Shown here piece after piece: positions 42,543-52,610 of a DNA stretch of 64,000 nt (the stretch's first letter is position 1; each line of letters starts with the position of its first letter). Made by a program: the position numbers and the translations under genes. The notes beneath the pieces are model-generated. The model saw only the letters and a program-made list of their open reading frames with translations, was not told where the DNA came from and ran no database searches. The stretch comes from Maribacter thermophilus (GTDB lineage Bacteria; Bacteroidota; Bacteroidia; Flavobacteriales; Flavobacteriaceae): positions 968,402 to 1,032,401 of the forward strand of contig NZ_LDAS01000001.1 in the NCBI RefSeq assembly GCF_001020565.1, written 5' to 3'.

Positions 42543-44570
42543 TTAAGTTAATCCGTTATATTTTCTAATAAACCACTCTATAGTGAAGGATGACATAATT
42601 AATGCCAAGAGTATTCTGAAATCTATCAAAGATACAATATTTTCAGAGCTCTTTTGGGTCGGCACAAAAACATCACTGGAAGTAAGCTCAGCGGACAAAT
42701 TACTATGGTTGGCCGTAAAATAGCTTTTGCCCCCTGTATTTTGTGCCAGTAAGGCCATTTTACGGTAATCGCTAGAAATAAACTGTTTTTCCAAATCAAA
42801 ATCGGAGATTACAAAACTGCCGGTTTTAGAGAGGTTTTCGTTGATTACGTGCACTTTAAAGTTATATGTTCCAGGTATTAAATTGGTTAAGTCCACTTCA
42901 TAATATCCATTCTTCAATAGCATCGGAAGCGTTAGTTCCTCATTGGTCTCTTTGTTCTTTATGTCTATGTTTATGCTTGCATTGGGGTCAAAAACAAAGG
43001 TTTCATCAAAATAGGTGGCCGAAACGAAGGCCGTATTGCTGCCTTCGTACAAAGGACTGTATTGTAAACCAAATCTCTCTCTTTTCGAATTACCCGACAT
43101 GTACCTCATTAGCTTTCCAAAGAACTTATCGAAGTTTTCGAAATTTCCCCAATTTCGATAAGATTGCATTCTCCATTTCCAAATACCAGAACCCATCCAT
43201 ATGCCTTTTTTCCATGAATTATCGCTTAAAACAGTTAACATTGGCGAGTTGATGTCCACTCCCCTAACCTGTGTATTTAATAGAATTTCATGTGATTTGT
43301 TTATTGCTAGAGGCCCTGCATCACTTCGTAAGGGAGGAAAATCATTGATATCAAAATCAGTGATGTCAAATTTGGAAAAAACAGAATTTACACTGCCAAA
43401 TATTTCTTGAACAGGATATCCCAATTCAATATTAAAATCATTTTGAACTTTGTTCAGGTAGGCATAATCGGTATTTACACCCGTAAATACGATATAATTA
43501 CTTTGCTTATTGGAAATAAATTCAAATATGTTATTAAAGACACTGGTAGGTTCATATAACAAAAACAGATCCATTTCCTCCAATTCCTTTAATGACACTG
43601 TTGGCTTTAAAATTGTAACCACTCGTTGCTCATTGCTCTCAATAGCCTTTTTAAGCGTGCCCAAATCTGGATGTAGAACATTGGAAATTATGGCTATACT
43701 TGTTTTTTCATCGATAACCTCTACCGTGGTCTTTCTTGTATTGTTAATAAGGTTTCTCTCATTGGACAAGGGCTCTACGCTAACTTCAATATTTTTTACA
43801 CCTACACTATTGGCATCGACAAGGGTCTCAATTGTTTTAAGATTGTTCGATTTTGACAAACTTACTTTTTCCTTAAAAACATTGGTACCATTCACACGAA
43901 TGTTCACGTTAGTCGAAATAGCACCTTCTCCTTGATAGGTAACATATGTTTCAAGAGGATATTTATTTTTTAAGAAAGCAAACTTGTTCGTATTGATGTT
44001 ACCAACGCCTATGTCTTCATATCGTGTAGTGTCGCCCACCGTAACGGTATATACGGGATTTTTACTGTTGCCAGAGATAAAGGTATAATCACGGCCTATA
44101 GTTTGGTTTCCATCAGAAATAAGTACAAAAGCCGTTTCTCTTCTTTTGTATACCTCTTGCAGGGAACTGAGCGATTTATCTATATTGGTAAGCTTTTCTT
44201 TATAATCAAGGCTATCGCCAGACTTTAAACTTTCACCAAAGGTGTAGGCTTCTACATTAAACTTATCAAGAATTTCCCCTGAGGTTTTAAAGGTCAAAAG
44301 TATGGAGCTTATCTCATCGTCATTTTGTTGCACAGACGATGAATTGTCCAACAATAGAACCAAATTCGGTTTTTCTATTGAATAAGTAGTTTTTGAAAAT
44401 TTCGGATTAATAATCAACAATAAAATCGAAAAAAAACCTAAAAACCTTAGTAAGGATAATAAATAGAAGAGTTTACCTTTCTTTTTTTTCTTAACGACAT
44501 ACTGAAACAGTGATACTCCCATAGCTACGATTGCAGCCATAATAATAAGCAATACTGTTTCAGTTTGCAT
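42543..44570 (-). CDS. VWA-domain membrane protein
   Basis: A 675-residue protein. Two N-terminal membrane segments (about 5-25 and 35-58) precede a VWA-like domain with a MIDAS LVLLLDNSSSVQ (DxSxS) and FVLISDGNQT. A large beta-rich region follows and one C-terminal membrane segment (about 648-668, SLIDFRILLALIMSSF). This is the layout of BatA/B-like or glutamine-amidotransferase-like membrane proteins of Bacteroidota. The function is not known. Confidence 0.75.
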   Translation of the reverse strand: MQTETVLLIIMAAIVAMGVSLFQYVVKKKKKGKLFYLLSLLRFLGFFSILLLIINPKFSKTTYSIEKPNLVLLLDNSSSVQQNDDEISSILLTFKTSGEILDKFNVEAYTFGESLKSGDSLDYKEKLTNIDKSLSSLQEVYKRRETAFVLISDGNQTIGRDYTFISGNSKNPVYTVTVGDTTRYEDIGVGNINTNKFAFLKNKYPLETYVTYQGEGAISTNVNIRVNGTNVFKEKVSLSKSNNLKTIETLVDANSVGVKNIEVSVEPLSNERNLINNTRKTTVEVIDEKTSIAIISNVLHPDLGTLKKAIESNEQRVVTILKPTVSLKELEEMDLFLLYEPTSVFNNIFEFISNKQSNYIVFTGVNTDYAYLNKVQNDFNIELGYPVQEIFGSVNSVFSKFDITDFDINDFPPLRSDAGPLAINKSHEILLNTQVRGVDINSPMLTVLSDNSWKKGIWMGSGIWKWRMQSYRNWGNFENFDKFFGKLMRYMSGNSKRERFGLQYSPLYEGSNTAFVSATYFDETFVFDPNASINIDIKNKETNEELTLPMLLKNGYYEVDLTNLIPGTYNFKVHVINENLSKTGSFVISDFDLEKQFISSDYRKMALLAQNTGGKSYFTANHSNLSAELTSSDVFVPTQKSSENIVSLIDFRILLALIMSSFTIEWFIRKYNGLT

Positions 44571-44643
44571 TTAAAAAACTTATTCAGAATTAGTAATAAT
44601 TACCCTAGTAGATAACGTACACCTACCCTAAAACCAACAAAGG

Positions 44644-45393
44644 CTAGGTCAGCATTCCGCCATCCACGTTTAAAACCTGTCCCGTTACATAGGAAGATAG
44701 GTCAGAAGCAAAAAATAGACAGGCATTGGCAATATCTTCGGTAGAGCCACCTCTTTTTAAAGGTATGGCATCTCTCCAGCCCTGTACTACCTTTTCATCC
44801 AACTTACCGGTCATTTCGGTTTCTATAAAGCCAGGGGCTATTGCATTGCAACGAATGTTTCTAGATCCCAATTCAAGGGCAATAGATTTGGTAAAACCTA
44901 TCATACCAGCTTTTGAGGCCGCATAGTTGGCCTGCCCGGCATTTCCTTTTACCCCTACTACACTACTCATATTTATGATAGAACCTTTACGTTGCTTTAA
45001 AAAAGTCCGCTGTGCCGCTTTTGTCATATTAAAAACCGACTTAAGGTTAATGTCTATAACCTGATCAAAATCAGCCTCGGACATTCGCATAAGAAGGTTG
45101 TCTTTCGTAATTCCCGCATTATTGATCAATACATCTATGGTACCGTCAAAATCGTTTAGCACATCGGCAATTAGTTTTTCTGACTCTTCATAACTGGCGG
45201 CATTACTTTTGTATGCTTTTGCATTTACCCCCATACCTTTCAATTCTTCCTCTAGTTCCAAAGCAGGGGCTTCACTAGCACTATAAGTAAATGCTATGTT
45301 TGCACCATGTTGGGCAAAAACCCTGGCTATACCTTTTCCTATTCCACGACTGGCACCTGTAATAATTACGTTTTTTCCTTCTAATAATTTCAT
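44644..45393 (-). CDS. fabG: 3-oxoacyl-[acyl-carrier-protein] reductase
   Basis: A 249-residue short-chain dehydrogenase. The NADPH loop is GASRGIGKGIA, followed by NNAG; the catalytic Ser is in INMSSVVG and Tyr-Lys in YAASKAG. The IETEMTGKL loop and C-terminal LNVDGGM are typical of FabG. It reduces 3-oxoacyl-ACP in fatty acid elongation. A terminator lies upstream, so it is probably read separately from sucD. Confidence 0.93.
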   Translation of the reverse strand: MKLLEGKNVIITGASRGIGKGIARVFAQHGANIAFTYSASEAPALELEEELKGMGVNAKAYKSNAASYEESEKLIADVLNDFDGTIDVLINNAGITKDNLLMRMSEADFDQVIDINLKSVFNMTKAAQRTFLKQRKGSIINMSSVVGVKGNAGQANYAASKAGMIGFTKSIALELGSRNIRCNAIAPGFIETEMTGKLDEKVVQGWRDAIPLKRGGSTEDIANACLFFASDLSSYVTGQVLNVDGGMLT

Positions 45394-45450
45394 CTGGTCA
45401 CTATTTGTAAGGTCTTATGTCAAATATAAGTTTTGTTTGATATATAGGCG

Positions 45451-45477
45451 AAAAAAAATCCCGCATGAACGGGATTT
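45451..45477 (-). terminator. Terminator downstream of sucD
   Basis: An 8-bp stem (45456-45463 with 45470-45477), 6-base loop. On the minus strand it is followed by a run of T. It starts 21 bases after the sucD stop. Confidence 0.82.
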
Positions 45478-45497
45478 AAGTATATTTTAATAGGATA

Positions 45498-46370
45498 CTA
45501 CCCCATTACCTCTTTTACTTTAGCTCCGATTTCCGCAGGAGAATCAACTACATGAATACCATGTTCTCTCATGATTTTCTTTTTAGCTTGTGCAGTATCA
45601 TCACTACCTCCTACGATAGCTCCGGCATGTCCCATAGTTCTACCGGCAGGTGCAGTTTCACCGGCGATAAATCCTACGACCGGTTTTTTACTTCCACTTT
45701 CCTTATACCATTTTGCGGCATCAGCTTCTAACTGACCACCTATTTCACCGATCATAACCACACATTCTGTTTCTGGATCATTGATCAAAAGCTCAACAGC
45801 TTCTTTTGTAGTGGTTCCGATAATCGGATCTCCACCAATACCAATGGCAGTTGTAATACCCAACCCTTGTCTTACCACTTGGTCGGCAGCTTCATAGGTT
45901 AAAGTACCCGATTTAGAAACGATTCCAATATTTCCTTTTTTGAAAACAAAACCTGGCATAATACCTACTTTTGCCTCACCTGGTGTAATTACTCCTGGGC
46001 AGTTTGGCCCTATCAACCTACAATCTTTATCTTTTAGGTAATTGGCGACCATCACCATATCGGCAACAGGAATACCTTCTGTAATAGTAATAATAACTTT
46101 GATTCCCGCATTGGCGGCTTCCATAATAGCATCGGCAGCAAATGCAGGCGGCACAAATATAATGGTCGTATCCGCTCCTACTTTTTCGACCGCTTCGCTA
46201 ACTGTATTAAAAACAGGCTTTCCTAAATGTTCCTGACCTCCTTTACCAGGTGTTACACCACCAACGATGTTGGTACCGTACTCGATCATCTGTTCGGCAT
46301 GAAAAGTACCTTCACTTCCTGTAAATCCTTGTACAATTATTTTGGAATCCTTATTTACTAAAACGCTCAT
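45498..46370 (-). CDS. sucD: Succinyl-CoA synthetase, alpha subunit
   Basis: A 290-residue TCA-cycle enzyme subunit. The CoA-binding Rossmann part has [21 protein letters not shown] and [10 protein letters not shown]; the ligase part has [21 protein letters not shown], and the active-site His is in [12 protein letters not shown]. It forms succinate, ATP (or GTP) and CoA with SucC, whose gene is not in the window. It follows the lpxD-like gene by 69 bases. Confidence 0.96.
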   Translation of the reverse strand: MSVLVNKDSKIIVQGFTGSEGTFHAEQMIEYGTNIVGGVTPGKGGQEHLGKPVFNTVSEAVEKVGADTTIIFVPPAFAADAIMEAANAGIKVIITITEGIPVADMVMVANYLKDKDCRLIGPNCPGVITPGEAKVGIMPGFVFKKGNIGIVSKSGTLTYEAADQVVRQGLGITTAIGIGGDPIIGTTTKEAVELLINDPETECVVMIGEIGGQLEADAAKWYKESGSKKPVVGFIAGETAPAGRTMGHAGAIVGGSDDTAQAKKKIMREHGIHVVDSPAEIGAKVKEVMG

Positions 46371-46439
46371 ACTTCTGTTTGGTTTTTATTTCTACGCAAA
46401 AATATATGTTTGTCAATGAATACTAAAGAATTCTTCTTC

Positions 46440-47375
46440 TTATTTATCCTCTAGCTTTTTAATTATATCCGGAATTTTCTTGATATATGCCAATTGTTTT
46501 AATTTTTCCCTGGACTCTTCTATAGGAGTTCCAAAATAACTTTTACCTCCGGCTACAGATTTTGTAACTCCCGTTTGCCCCATAACCACAGACTTTTTAC
46601 CGATCGTGATACCACTGTTGGTACCTACTTGTCCCCAAAGGGTAACTTCATCCTCAATAATTACACAGCCCGCTATACCTGTTTGGGAAGCTATAAGGCA
46701 TTTTTTACCTATAACGGTGTCATGCCCTACATGTACTTGGTTGTCTATCTTTGTTCCTTCTCCAATCGTTGTATCTCCGGTAACTCCACGGTCTATAGTA
46801 CATAATGCACCAAGATCTACATTGTCTTTTACGACTACTCTACCGCCCGACAATAATTTATCGAAACCTTCTGGTCTGTTCTTGTAATAAAAAGCGTCGG
46901 CTCCAAGTACACTTCCTGCATGTATGGTAACATTATTACCTATAATACAATTGTTATAAATGGATACGTTCGAATGAATTTTACAATCATCGCCTATAAC
47001 CACATTGTTTCCTATGAACACATTGGGCTGTATTATAGTATTCTTACCAATTTTGGCCGAATCTGAAATGGCACTGGCAGAGGATACAAAAGGACTAAAA
47101 TAACGGGTTAACTTATTAAAATCACGAAAAGGGTCTTCTGAAATCAACAGCGCCTTACCTTCAGGACAATCTACTCTTTTGTTTATTAGAACAATAGTGG
47201 CTTTTGAGGCCAAAGCCTTGTCATAATACTTTGGATGGTCCACAAAGACAATCTCACCTTCCTGTACCACATGAATTTCATTCATTCCCAGTACTGGAAA
47301 ATCATGGGGACCCACATACTCTGAATTTATAATTTCAGCTATCTGGTTGAGCGTAAATGTTGTCGGAAATCTCAA
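46440..47375 (-). CDS. LpxD-like UDP-3-O-acylglucosamine N-acyltransferase, second copy
   Basis: A 311-residue left-handed beta-helix protein. The N-terminal domain (about 1-95) is followed by hexapeptide repeats (ISDSAKIGKNTIIQPNVFIG and onward). The LpxD catalytic His is present in the IDNQVHVGHDTVIG block. A fuller LpxD is encoded at 50212-51234 in the lpx cluster. This copy is shorter (311 against 340) and may act on another nucleotide sugar or modify a lipid A variant. It is 11 bases after efp. Confidence 0.85.
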   Translation of the reverse strand: MRFPTTFTLNQIAEIINSEYVGPHDFPVLGMNEIHVVQEGEIVFVDHPKYYDKALASKATIVLINKRVDCPEGKALLISEDPFRDFNKLTRYFSPFVSSASAISDSAKIGKNTIIQPNVFIGNNVVIGDDCKIHSNVSIYNNCIIGNNVTIHAGSVLGADAFYYKNRPEGFDKLLSGGRVVVKDNVDLGALCTIDRGVTGDTTIGEGTKIDNQVHVGHDTVIGKKCLIASQTGIAGCVIIEDEVTLWGQVGTNSGITIGKKSVVMGQTGVTKSVAGGKSYFGTPIEESREKLKQLAYIKKIPDIIKKLEDK

Positions 47376-47386
47376 AGATTGAAATT

Positions 47387-47953
47387 TTATTCTTTAACCC
47401 TTTCCATATAGGAACTGGTAGAAGTGTCTATTTTAATTTTATCGCCCTCATTTATAAATAAGGGAACATTTACCTCTGCTCCAGTTTCAACTTTTGCAGG
47501 TTTGGTAGCGTTGGTTGCCGTATTTCCCTTAACTCCGGGCTCCGTATAAGTTACCTCAAGTATAACACTGGCAGGCATATCAACGGATAAAGGCATGCTG
47601 TCTTCGGTATTGAACATGATCTTAACGACTTCCCCTTCTTTTAACAATCCTGGTGCATCCAAGGCACTTTCTTGAAGGGTAATCTGGTTGTAATCGTCCG
47701 TATTCATAAAATGATACGTTTCTCCTTCCGCATATAAAAATTGATAAGATCTTGTCTCTACACGTACGTCATCAATTTTATGTCCTGCAGAAAACGTGTT
47801 GTCCAACACTTTTCCGGTAGATACACTTTTTAATTTTGTTCGCACAAAAGCAGGACCTTTACCAGGTTTTACGTGTAAGAACTCTATAATTTTATAAATG
47901 TCATTATTATATCTAATGCACAATCCTTTTCTAATATCTGATGTAGATGCCAT
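47387..47953 (-). CDS. efp: Elongation factor P
   Basis: A 188-residue protein with three beta-barrel domains. The loop HVKPGKGPAF carries the Lys that is the modification site in many EF-Ps. The C-terminal GDKIKIDTSTSSYMERVKE is typical. EF-P relieves ribosome stalling at polyproline. It lies between lpxA and the second lpxD-like gene on the same strand. Confidence 0.96.
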   Translation of the reverse strand: MASTSDIRKGLCIRYNNDIYKIIEFLHVKPGKGPAFVRTKLKSVSTGKVLDNTFSAGHKIDDVRVETRSYQFLYAEGETYHFMNTDDYNQITLQESALDAPGLLKEGEVVKIMFNTEDSMPLSVDMPASVILEVTYTEPGVKGNTATNATKPAKVETGAEVNVPLFINEGDKIKIDTSTSSYMERVKE

Positions 47954-48016
47954 TTTGCTTAAAACTTAATTATTAAAATAGTCGCCATAAATATGGCTTA
48001 CACTTTTTGTTTATCC

Positions 48017-48802
48017 TTAATTATTACTAAAATATCCTTTCATAATACCTCTTTGAGAGTCTCTTATGAACTGAAGAATTTCGTCTCTTTCCGGGGTAGC
48101 CTCCATTTCGGCCTCTATTATTTGAGCCGCTTGGGAGTTATTGTAACTCTTTTGATATAAGATACGGTAGATGTTTTGTATTTCACGTATTTTTTCTGAC
48201 TGAAATCCCCTTCTTCTTAGTCCTACGGAATTGATACCTACGTACGACAAGGGCTCTCTCGCCGCCTTTACATAAGGGGGCACATCTTTTCTAACCAAAG
48301 AACCTCCGGTAACAAATGCATGCTGGCCAATAGACACAAATTGATGTACGGCCACCAAACCTGCTAAAATTACATTGTCGCCAATGGTTACATGTCCGGC
48401 CAATGTAGAATTATTTGAAAATATACAATTATCACCTACGACACAGTCATGTGCCACATGGCAATAGGCCATTATCAAACAGTTTTTTCCTATAACCGTT
48501 TTCATCCTATCAGAAGTACCTTTGTGTATGGTAGCACATTCGCGAATGGTGGTTCCATCTCCAATGATTACCGTAGTCTCCTCTCCTTCATATTTCAAAT
48601 CTTGTGGAGAAGCCGAAATAACCGCTCCGGGAAAGATATTACAATTTTTACCAATTCTAGCGCCTTCCATAATAGTAACATTAGAACCGATCCATGTGCC
48701 ATCCCCAATGGTTACATTGTTATGGATGGTGGTGAAAGGCTCTATCACAACATTTTTTGCGATTTTAGCGCCTGGGTGAACATAGGCAAGGGGTTGATTC
48801 AT
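48017..48802 (-). CDS. lpxA: Acyl-[ACP]-UDP-N-acetylglucosamine O-acyltransferase
   Basis: A 261-residue left-handed beta-helix acyltransferase, first step of lipid A synthesis. Motifs: hexapeptide repeats from VHPGAKIAKNVVIEPFTTI, the TIRECATIHKGT segment, and MAYCHVAHDCVVGDN with the catalytic His. The C-terminal helices contain VGLRRRGF. It is the third gene of an lpxD - lpxC/fabZ - lpxA series and starts 9 bases after the fusion gene. Confidence 0.95.
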   Translation of the reverse strand: MNQPLAYVHPGAKIAKNVVIEPFTTIHNNVTIGDGTWIGSNVTIMEGARIGKNCNIFPGAVISASPQDLKYEGEETTVIIGDGTTIRECATIHKGTSDRMKTVIGKNCLIMAYCHVAHDCVVGDNCIFSNNSTLAGHVTIGDNVILAGLVAVHQFVSIGQHAFVTGGSLVRKDVPPYVKAAREPLSYVGINSVGLRRRGFQSEKIREIQNIYRILYQKSYNNSQAAQIIEAEMEATPERDEILQFIRDSQRGIMKGYFSNN

Positions 48803-48811
48803 GCTACTATT

Positions 48812-50209
48812 TTATTTTGATTTAACTATTTGTGCCATTAGTTCCGCTTCTGAAACCAATTTATCATTGGCATAAGCATAGGCCTGCATATGACATATTC
48901 CTCTACGTATGGGAGATATTAAATCACATTTAAAAATCAACGTATCGCCTGGAAGTACTTGTCTTTTAAATTTCACATTATCCATTTTCATGAAAAATGT
49001 CAAATAATTTTCTGGATCTGGCACGGTGCTCAATACAAGAATTCCTCCTGTTTGGGCCATTGCTTCTACCTGTAAAACACCGGGCATTACCGGAGCCCCG
49101 GGAAAATGACCTACGAAAAAAGGCTCGTTCATGGTTACATTCTTCACTCCTACTACATGGGAGTCGGACAACTCAAGAATCTTGTCCACCAATAAAAAGG
49201 GAGGCCGGTGAGGCAACATGTTCATGATTTGAGTAACATCCATTAAAGGTTTTTGGGTCAAATCGTATTGAGGAACATTGTTGCGACGTTCCAATTTTAT
49301 GATCTTAGATATTTTTTTTGCAAATTGTGTATTCACAAAATGACCAGGTTTACTAGCTATAACCTTACCACGTATTCTGGTTCCTATTAGGGCCAAATCA
49401 CCTATTATATCCAACAACTTATGTCTTGCGGCTTCATTTGGGTGATGTAAAGTTAGGTTGTCTAAAATACCATTTGGCTTAACAGAAAGTTTCTTTTTGT
49501 TAAACGCTTTTTCTAACTTTTTCATAGTAGCTTCGGAAATCTCCTTATCTACATATACTATGGCATTATTTAGGTCCCCTCCTTTAATCAGTCCATTTTC
49601 CAAAAGCATTTCCAGCTCATGTAAAAAACTAAAAGTACGAGCATCGGCTATTTCTTCTTTAAAATCTGATAATTTTTCCAAATTGGCATTTTGAGTACCA
49701 AGAACCTTGGTACCAAAATCTACCATAGTGGTAATCTGATATTCATGTGAAGGTATAATCGTAATCTCACTTCCGCTAGCTTCATCCCTATAAGAAATAA
49801 CATCTTTTACAACATATTCTTCTCTATAAGCATCTTGTTCAACGATTCCCGCTTCTTCCAATGCTTCCACAAAAAACTTTGAAGATCCGTCCATAATTGG
49901 AGGTTCTGGAGAATCCAATTCTATAAGAACATTATCAATTTCCAAACCTACAAGTGCCGCCAAGACATGCTCCGATGTTTGAATTTTGACGCCATTTTTC
50001 TCTAAATTGGTACCTCTTTGGGTGTTTACCACATAATTGGCATCGGCCTCGATTACGGGTGTACCTTCCAAATCCACACGCTTAAAAGCGTACCCATGAT
50101 TTTCGGGAGCTGGCAAAAATTTAACGGTAACATTACCACCTGTATGTAATCCAACTCCGGTCAAAGAGACCTCTTTATTTATTGTTCTTTGTTTAAATGC
50201 TGTTTTCAT
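48812..50209 (-). CDS. LpxC-FabZ fusion: UDP-3-O-acyl-GlcNAc deacetylase and 3-hydroxyacyl-ACP dehydratase
   Basis: A 465-residue fusion common in Bacteroidota. The LpxC part (about 1-305) has TGVGLHTG and the zinc ligands in TSEHVLAALVGLEID and in HKLLDIIGDLALIG, plus the catalytic His of ASKPGH. The FabZ part (about 320-465) has MLPHRPPFLLVDKI and the HFPGAPVMPGVLQVEAMAQ dehydratase helix. It links lipid A synthesis to fatty acid elongation. It is 2 bases after lpxD. Confidence 0.95.
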   Translation of the reverse strand: MKTAFKQRTINKEVSLTGVGLHTGGNVTVKFLPAPENHGYAFKRVDLEGTPVIEADANYVVNTQRGTNLEKNGVKIQTSEHVLAALVGLEIDNVLIELDSPEPPIMDGSSKFFVEALEEAGIVEQDAYREEYVVKDVISYRDEASGSEITIIPSHEYQITTMVDFGTKVLGTQNANLEKLSDFKEEIADARTFSFLHELEMLLENGLIKGGDLNNAIVYVDKEISEATMKKLEKAFNKKKLSVKPNGILDNLTLHHPNEAARHKLLDIIGDLALIGTRIRGKVIASKPGHFVNTQFAKKISKIIKLERRNNVPQYDLTQKPLMDVTQIMNMLPHRPPFLLVDKILELSDSHVVGVKNVTMNEPFFVGHFPGAPVMPGVLQVEAMAQTGGILVLSTVPDPENYLTFFMKMDNVKFKRQVLPGDTLIFKCDLISPIRRGICHMQAYAYANDKLVSEAELMAQIVKSK

Positions 50210-50211
50210 CG

Positions 50212-51234
50212 TCAGTCCTTATTTTCCAAGTTGTCGATTCTACTAATAATTTTAGGTAAGTTTTTAAAGTGTACATAAGACTTATTGTAATCTCCGTAAT
50301 TAAGGGCTGGAGACCCCTGTAGCACTTCATTATCTTTTACATTTCTTCCAATTCCCGATTGGGCCTGTATCTTAACATTGTCTCCTATAACTATATGGCC
50401 AACAATACCAACTTGCCCACCAATCATACAATGTTTTCCTATTTTGGCAGAACCTGCAATACCGGTTTGGGCGGCTATTACCGTATGTTCCCCTATTTCT
50501 ACGTTGTGGGCAATTTGGATCTGATTATCCAACTTCACCCCTTTTCGTAAAATTGTTGATCCTAAAGTAGCCCTGTCTATCGTAGTACCGGCCCCAACAT
50601 CAACATTGTCCTCAAGAATTACATTGCCGGTCTGCGGAACTTTTGTAAACTCCCCTTGTTCATTGGGTGCAAAACCAAAACCATCGGCACCTATAATAAC
50701 ACCGCTATTAACAACACAGTTGTTTCCGATAACGGTTTCTGAATAAATTTTTGCTCCAGCAAAAATAACCACATTGTTACCAATGGTTACATTGTCTCCA
50801 ATATAGGCGTTAGGATATATTTTGACATTATCGCCAATTACCACATTATTGCCCACATAGGCAAACGCCCCCAAATAAAGGTTTTTCCCGTAGACCGCCG
50901 ATTGGGCCTTGAAAACGGGTTCCTCTATACCTATTTTATTATTTTTTACCTCATTATAATATTCCAAAAGTTTGGAAAAAGACTTGTAGGCATCCTCTAC
51001 TTTAATTAATGTAGTACTTAGTTCCTGATCCGGAACAAAATCTTTGTTCACTATAGTGACCGACGCTTTTGTCTTATATATAAAAGAAGTATATTTTGGA
51101 TTGGCCAAAAAAGTCAGAGACCCTTTTTCACCTTCCTCAATCTTTGCAAGTTTATGGACGGCTATCTCTGGATTTCCATGGACTTCACCTTCCAATATAC
51201 CTGCAATTTGACCTGCTGTAAATACCATGGGCAC
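50212..51234 (-). CDS. lpxD: UDP-3-O-acylglucosamine N-acyltransferase
   Basis: A 340-residue trimeric beta-helix enzyme that adds the second acyl chain in lipid A synthesis. The N-terminal uridine-binding domain (about 1-100) includes LTFLANPKY; the hexapeptide core follows, with the catalytic His in the [14 protein letters not shown] block. It has the full family length. It is the first of the lpx genes, 17 bases after the HD hydrolase gene. Confidence 0.95.
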   Translation of the reverse strand: MPMVFTAGQIAGILEGEVHGNPEIAVHKLAKIEEGEKGSLTFLANPKYTSFIYKTKASVTIVNKDFVPDQELSTTLIKVEDAYKSFSKLLEYYNEVKNNKIGIEEPVFKAQSAVYGKNLYLGAFAYVGNNVVIGDNVKIYPNAYIGDNVTIGNNVVIFAGAKIYSETVIGNNCVVNSGVIIGADGFGFAPNEQGEFTKVPQTGNVILEDNVDVGAGTTIDRATLGSTILRKGVKLDNQIQIAHNVEIGEHTVIAAQTGIAGSAKIGKHCMIGGQVGIVGHIVIGDNVKIQAQSGIGRNVKDNEVLQGSPALNYGDYNKSYVHFKNLPKIISRIDNLENKD

Positions 51235-51251
51235 AAATGTAAGAAAAATTG

Positions 51252-52481
51252 TTAAACGGCTTCTTTTGGGTAACAGATATAATATTTGGTAACGGTATTT
51301 GAAAGTGCATTCAAATTTAAATGGTCCGACAACTTTGCAACATCCACGATTTTACCGTTTTTTCTAAGAATATTAATATTCTGATGGTTACGGTTGTAGG
51401 CTCTGTTTTCCAGTTTTCCGGTAAAAACGAAATAGGATATCTCATCGTCGTTTTTTAAACCAAGCCTTTGTTGCACTTTTCTCTTTTTGTTATCCAACTT
51501 TTTCTTGGTTATCGGCTCTTTGCGAACTTTAATATGTAATAATTTACGGTCTATTAACATCTGACATAATGTGGACAATACAAAATCATCTGAATCTTGC
51601 CATTCTTTAACAGCGGATAAGATATCTATATCGTCCAATTTTGAAAATTGATCAAGTACTTTTGTGTCAAAATTATCCATTCTTACTTCGTTCGACAAAA
51701 AAAACATCAGTGCATTACTGGCGTTTAGTTGATGGTTTTTGTCTAATAAAAACCGTGCTCTCTTCAAAATACTGATCAAAATCTGTTCGGCCACAACCGA
51801 GGTCTTGTGCAAATAAACCTGCCAATACATAAATCTACGGGCCATCAGGAATTTTTCTACGGAATAAATCCCTTTTTCCTCTAGCACTAAATTGCCGTCG
51901 ACTACATTAAGCATCGTAATTAAACGATCTGCATTGGTATTTCCTTCGGCAACCCCGGTATAAAAACTATCCCTTTTAAGATAGTCCAAACGATCCATGT
52001 CCAATTGACTGGATACTAGTTGGTTTAAGAACTTTTTAGGATGTTTACCTGTAAATATTTCAATTGCCAAAGTTAGTTTGCCATCGAACTTCCTGTTTAA
52101 CTCGTGCATAAATTGGAGCGAAATATGCTCATGACTTATATCTTTTACGATACTATGCTCCATCGCATGTGAAAACGGGCCATGCCCTATATCATGTAAT
52201 AATATAGCACATAACAATCCTATTTCCTCCTCTTCGGAAATTTCAACGGCCTTATAGCGGAGTGCCAAAATTGCTTTTTGCATCAAGTACATACACCCCA
52301 ACGCGTGGTGAAACCTTGTATGATGAGCCCCTGGATATACCATATAAGAAAGCCCCATTTGAGATATTCTCCGCAACCTTTGAAAATAAGGATCGGCGAT
52401 CAAATCAAAAATCAAATCATTGGGGATTCTAATAAATCCGTAAATTGGATCATTAAATATTTTTAGCTTGTTGTATTTCAT
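51252..52481 (-). CDS. HD-domain phosphohydrolase (dGTPase-like)
   Basis: About 409 residues from [17 protein letters not shown]. The HD metal site is complete: [10 protein letters not shown] (His), [18 protein letters not shown] (His-Asp pair) and [13 protein letters not shown] (Asp). This is the YdhJ/SAMHD1-like family of dNTP or nucleotide hydrolases. The frame extends three codons to 52490. It lies at the head of the lpx operon, a frequent position in Flavobacteriia. Confidence 0.88.
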   Translation of the reverse strand: MKYNKLKIFNDPIYGFIRIPNDLIFDLIADPYFQRLRRISQMGLSYMVYPGAHHTRFHHALGCMYLMQKAILALRYKAVEISEEEEIGLLCAILLHDIGHGPFSHAMEHSIVKDISHEHISLQFMHELNRKFDGKLTLAIEIFTGKHPKKFLNQLVSSQLDMDRLDYLKRDSFYTGVAEGNTNADRLITMLNVVDGNLVLEEKGIYSVEKFLMARRFMYWQVYLHKTSVVAEQILISILKRARFLLDKNHQLNASNALMFFLSNEVRMDNFDTKVLDQFSKLDDIDILSAVKEWQDSDDFVLSTLCQMLIDRKLLHIKVRKEPITKKKLDNKKRKVQQRLGLKNDDEISYFVFTGKLENRAYNRNHQNINILRKNGKIVDVAKLSDHLNLNALSNTVTKYYICYPKEAV

Positions 52482-52610
52482 TAAAAACACAGTAGTTGTT
52501 CACAAAGCCCCAAAGTTATGCAATTGTAATTACTCACATAGGGCCTTTATGAATAGTTTTTACCAATGATATCATAATTAACGCAAGCTTATAGACCATA
52601 AATTTCTTAA

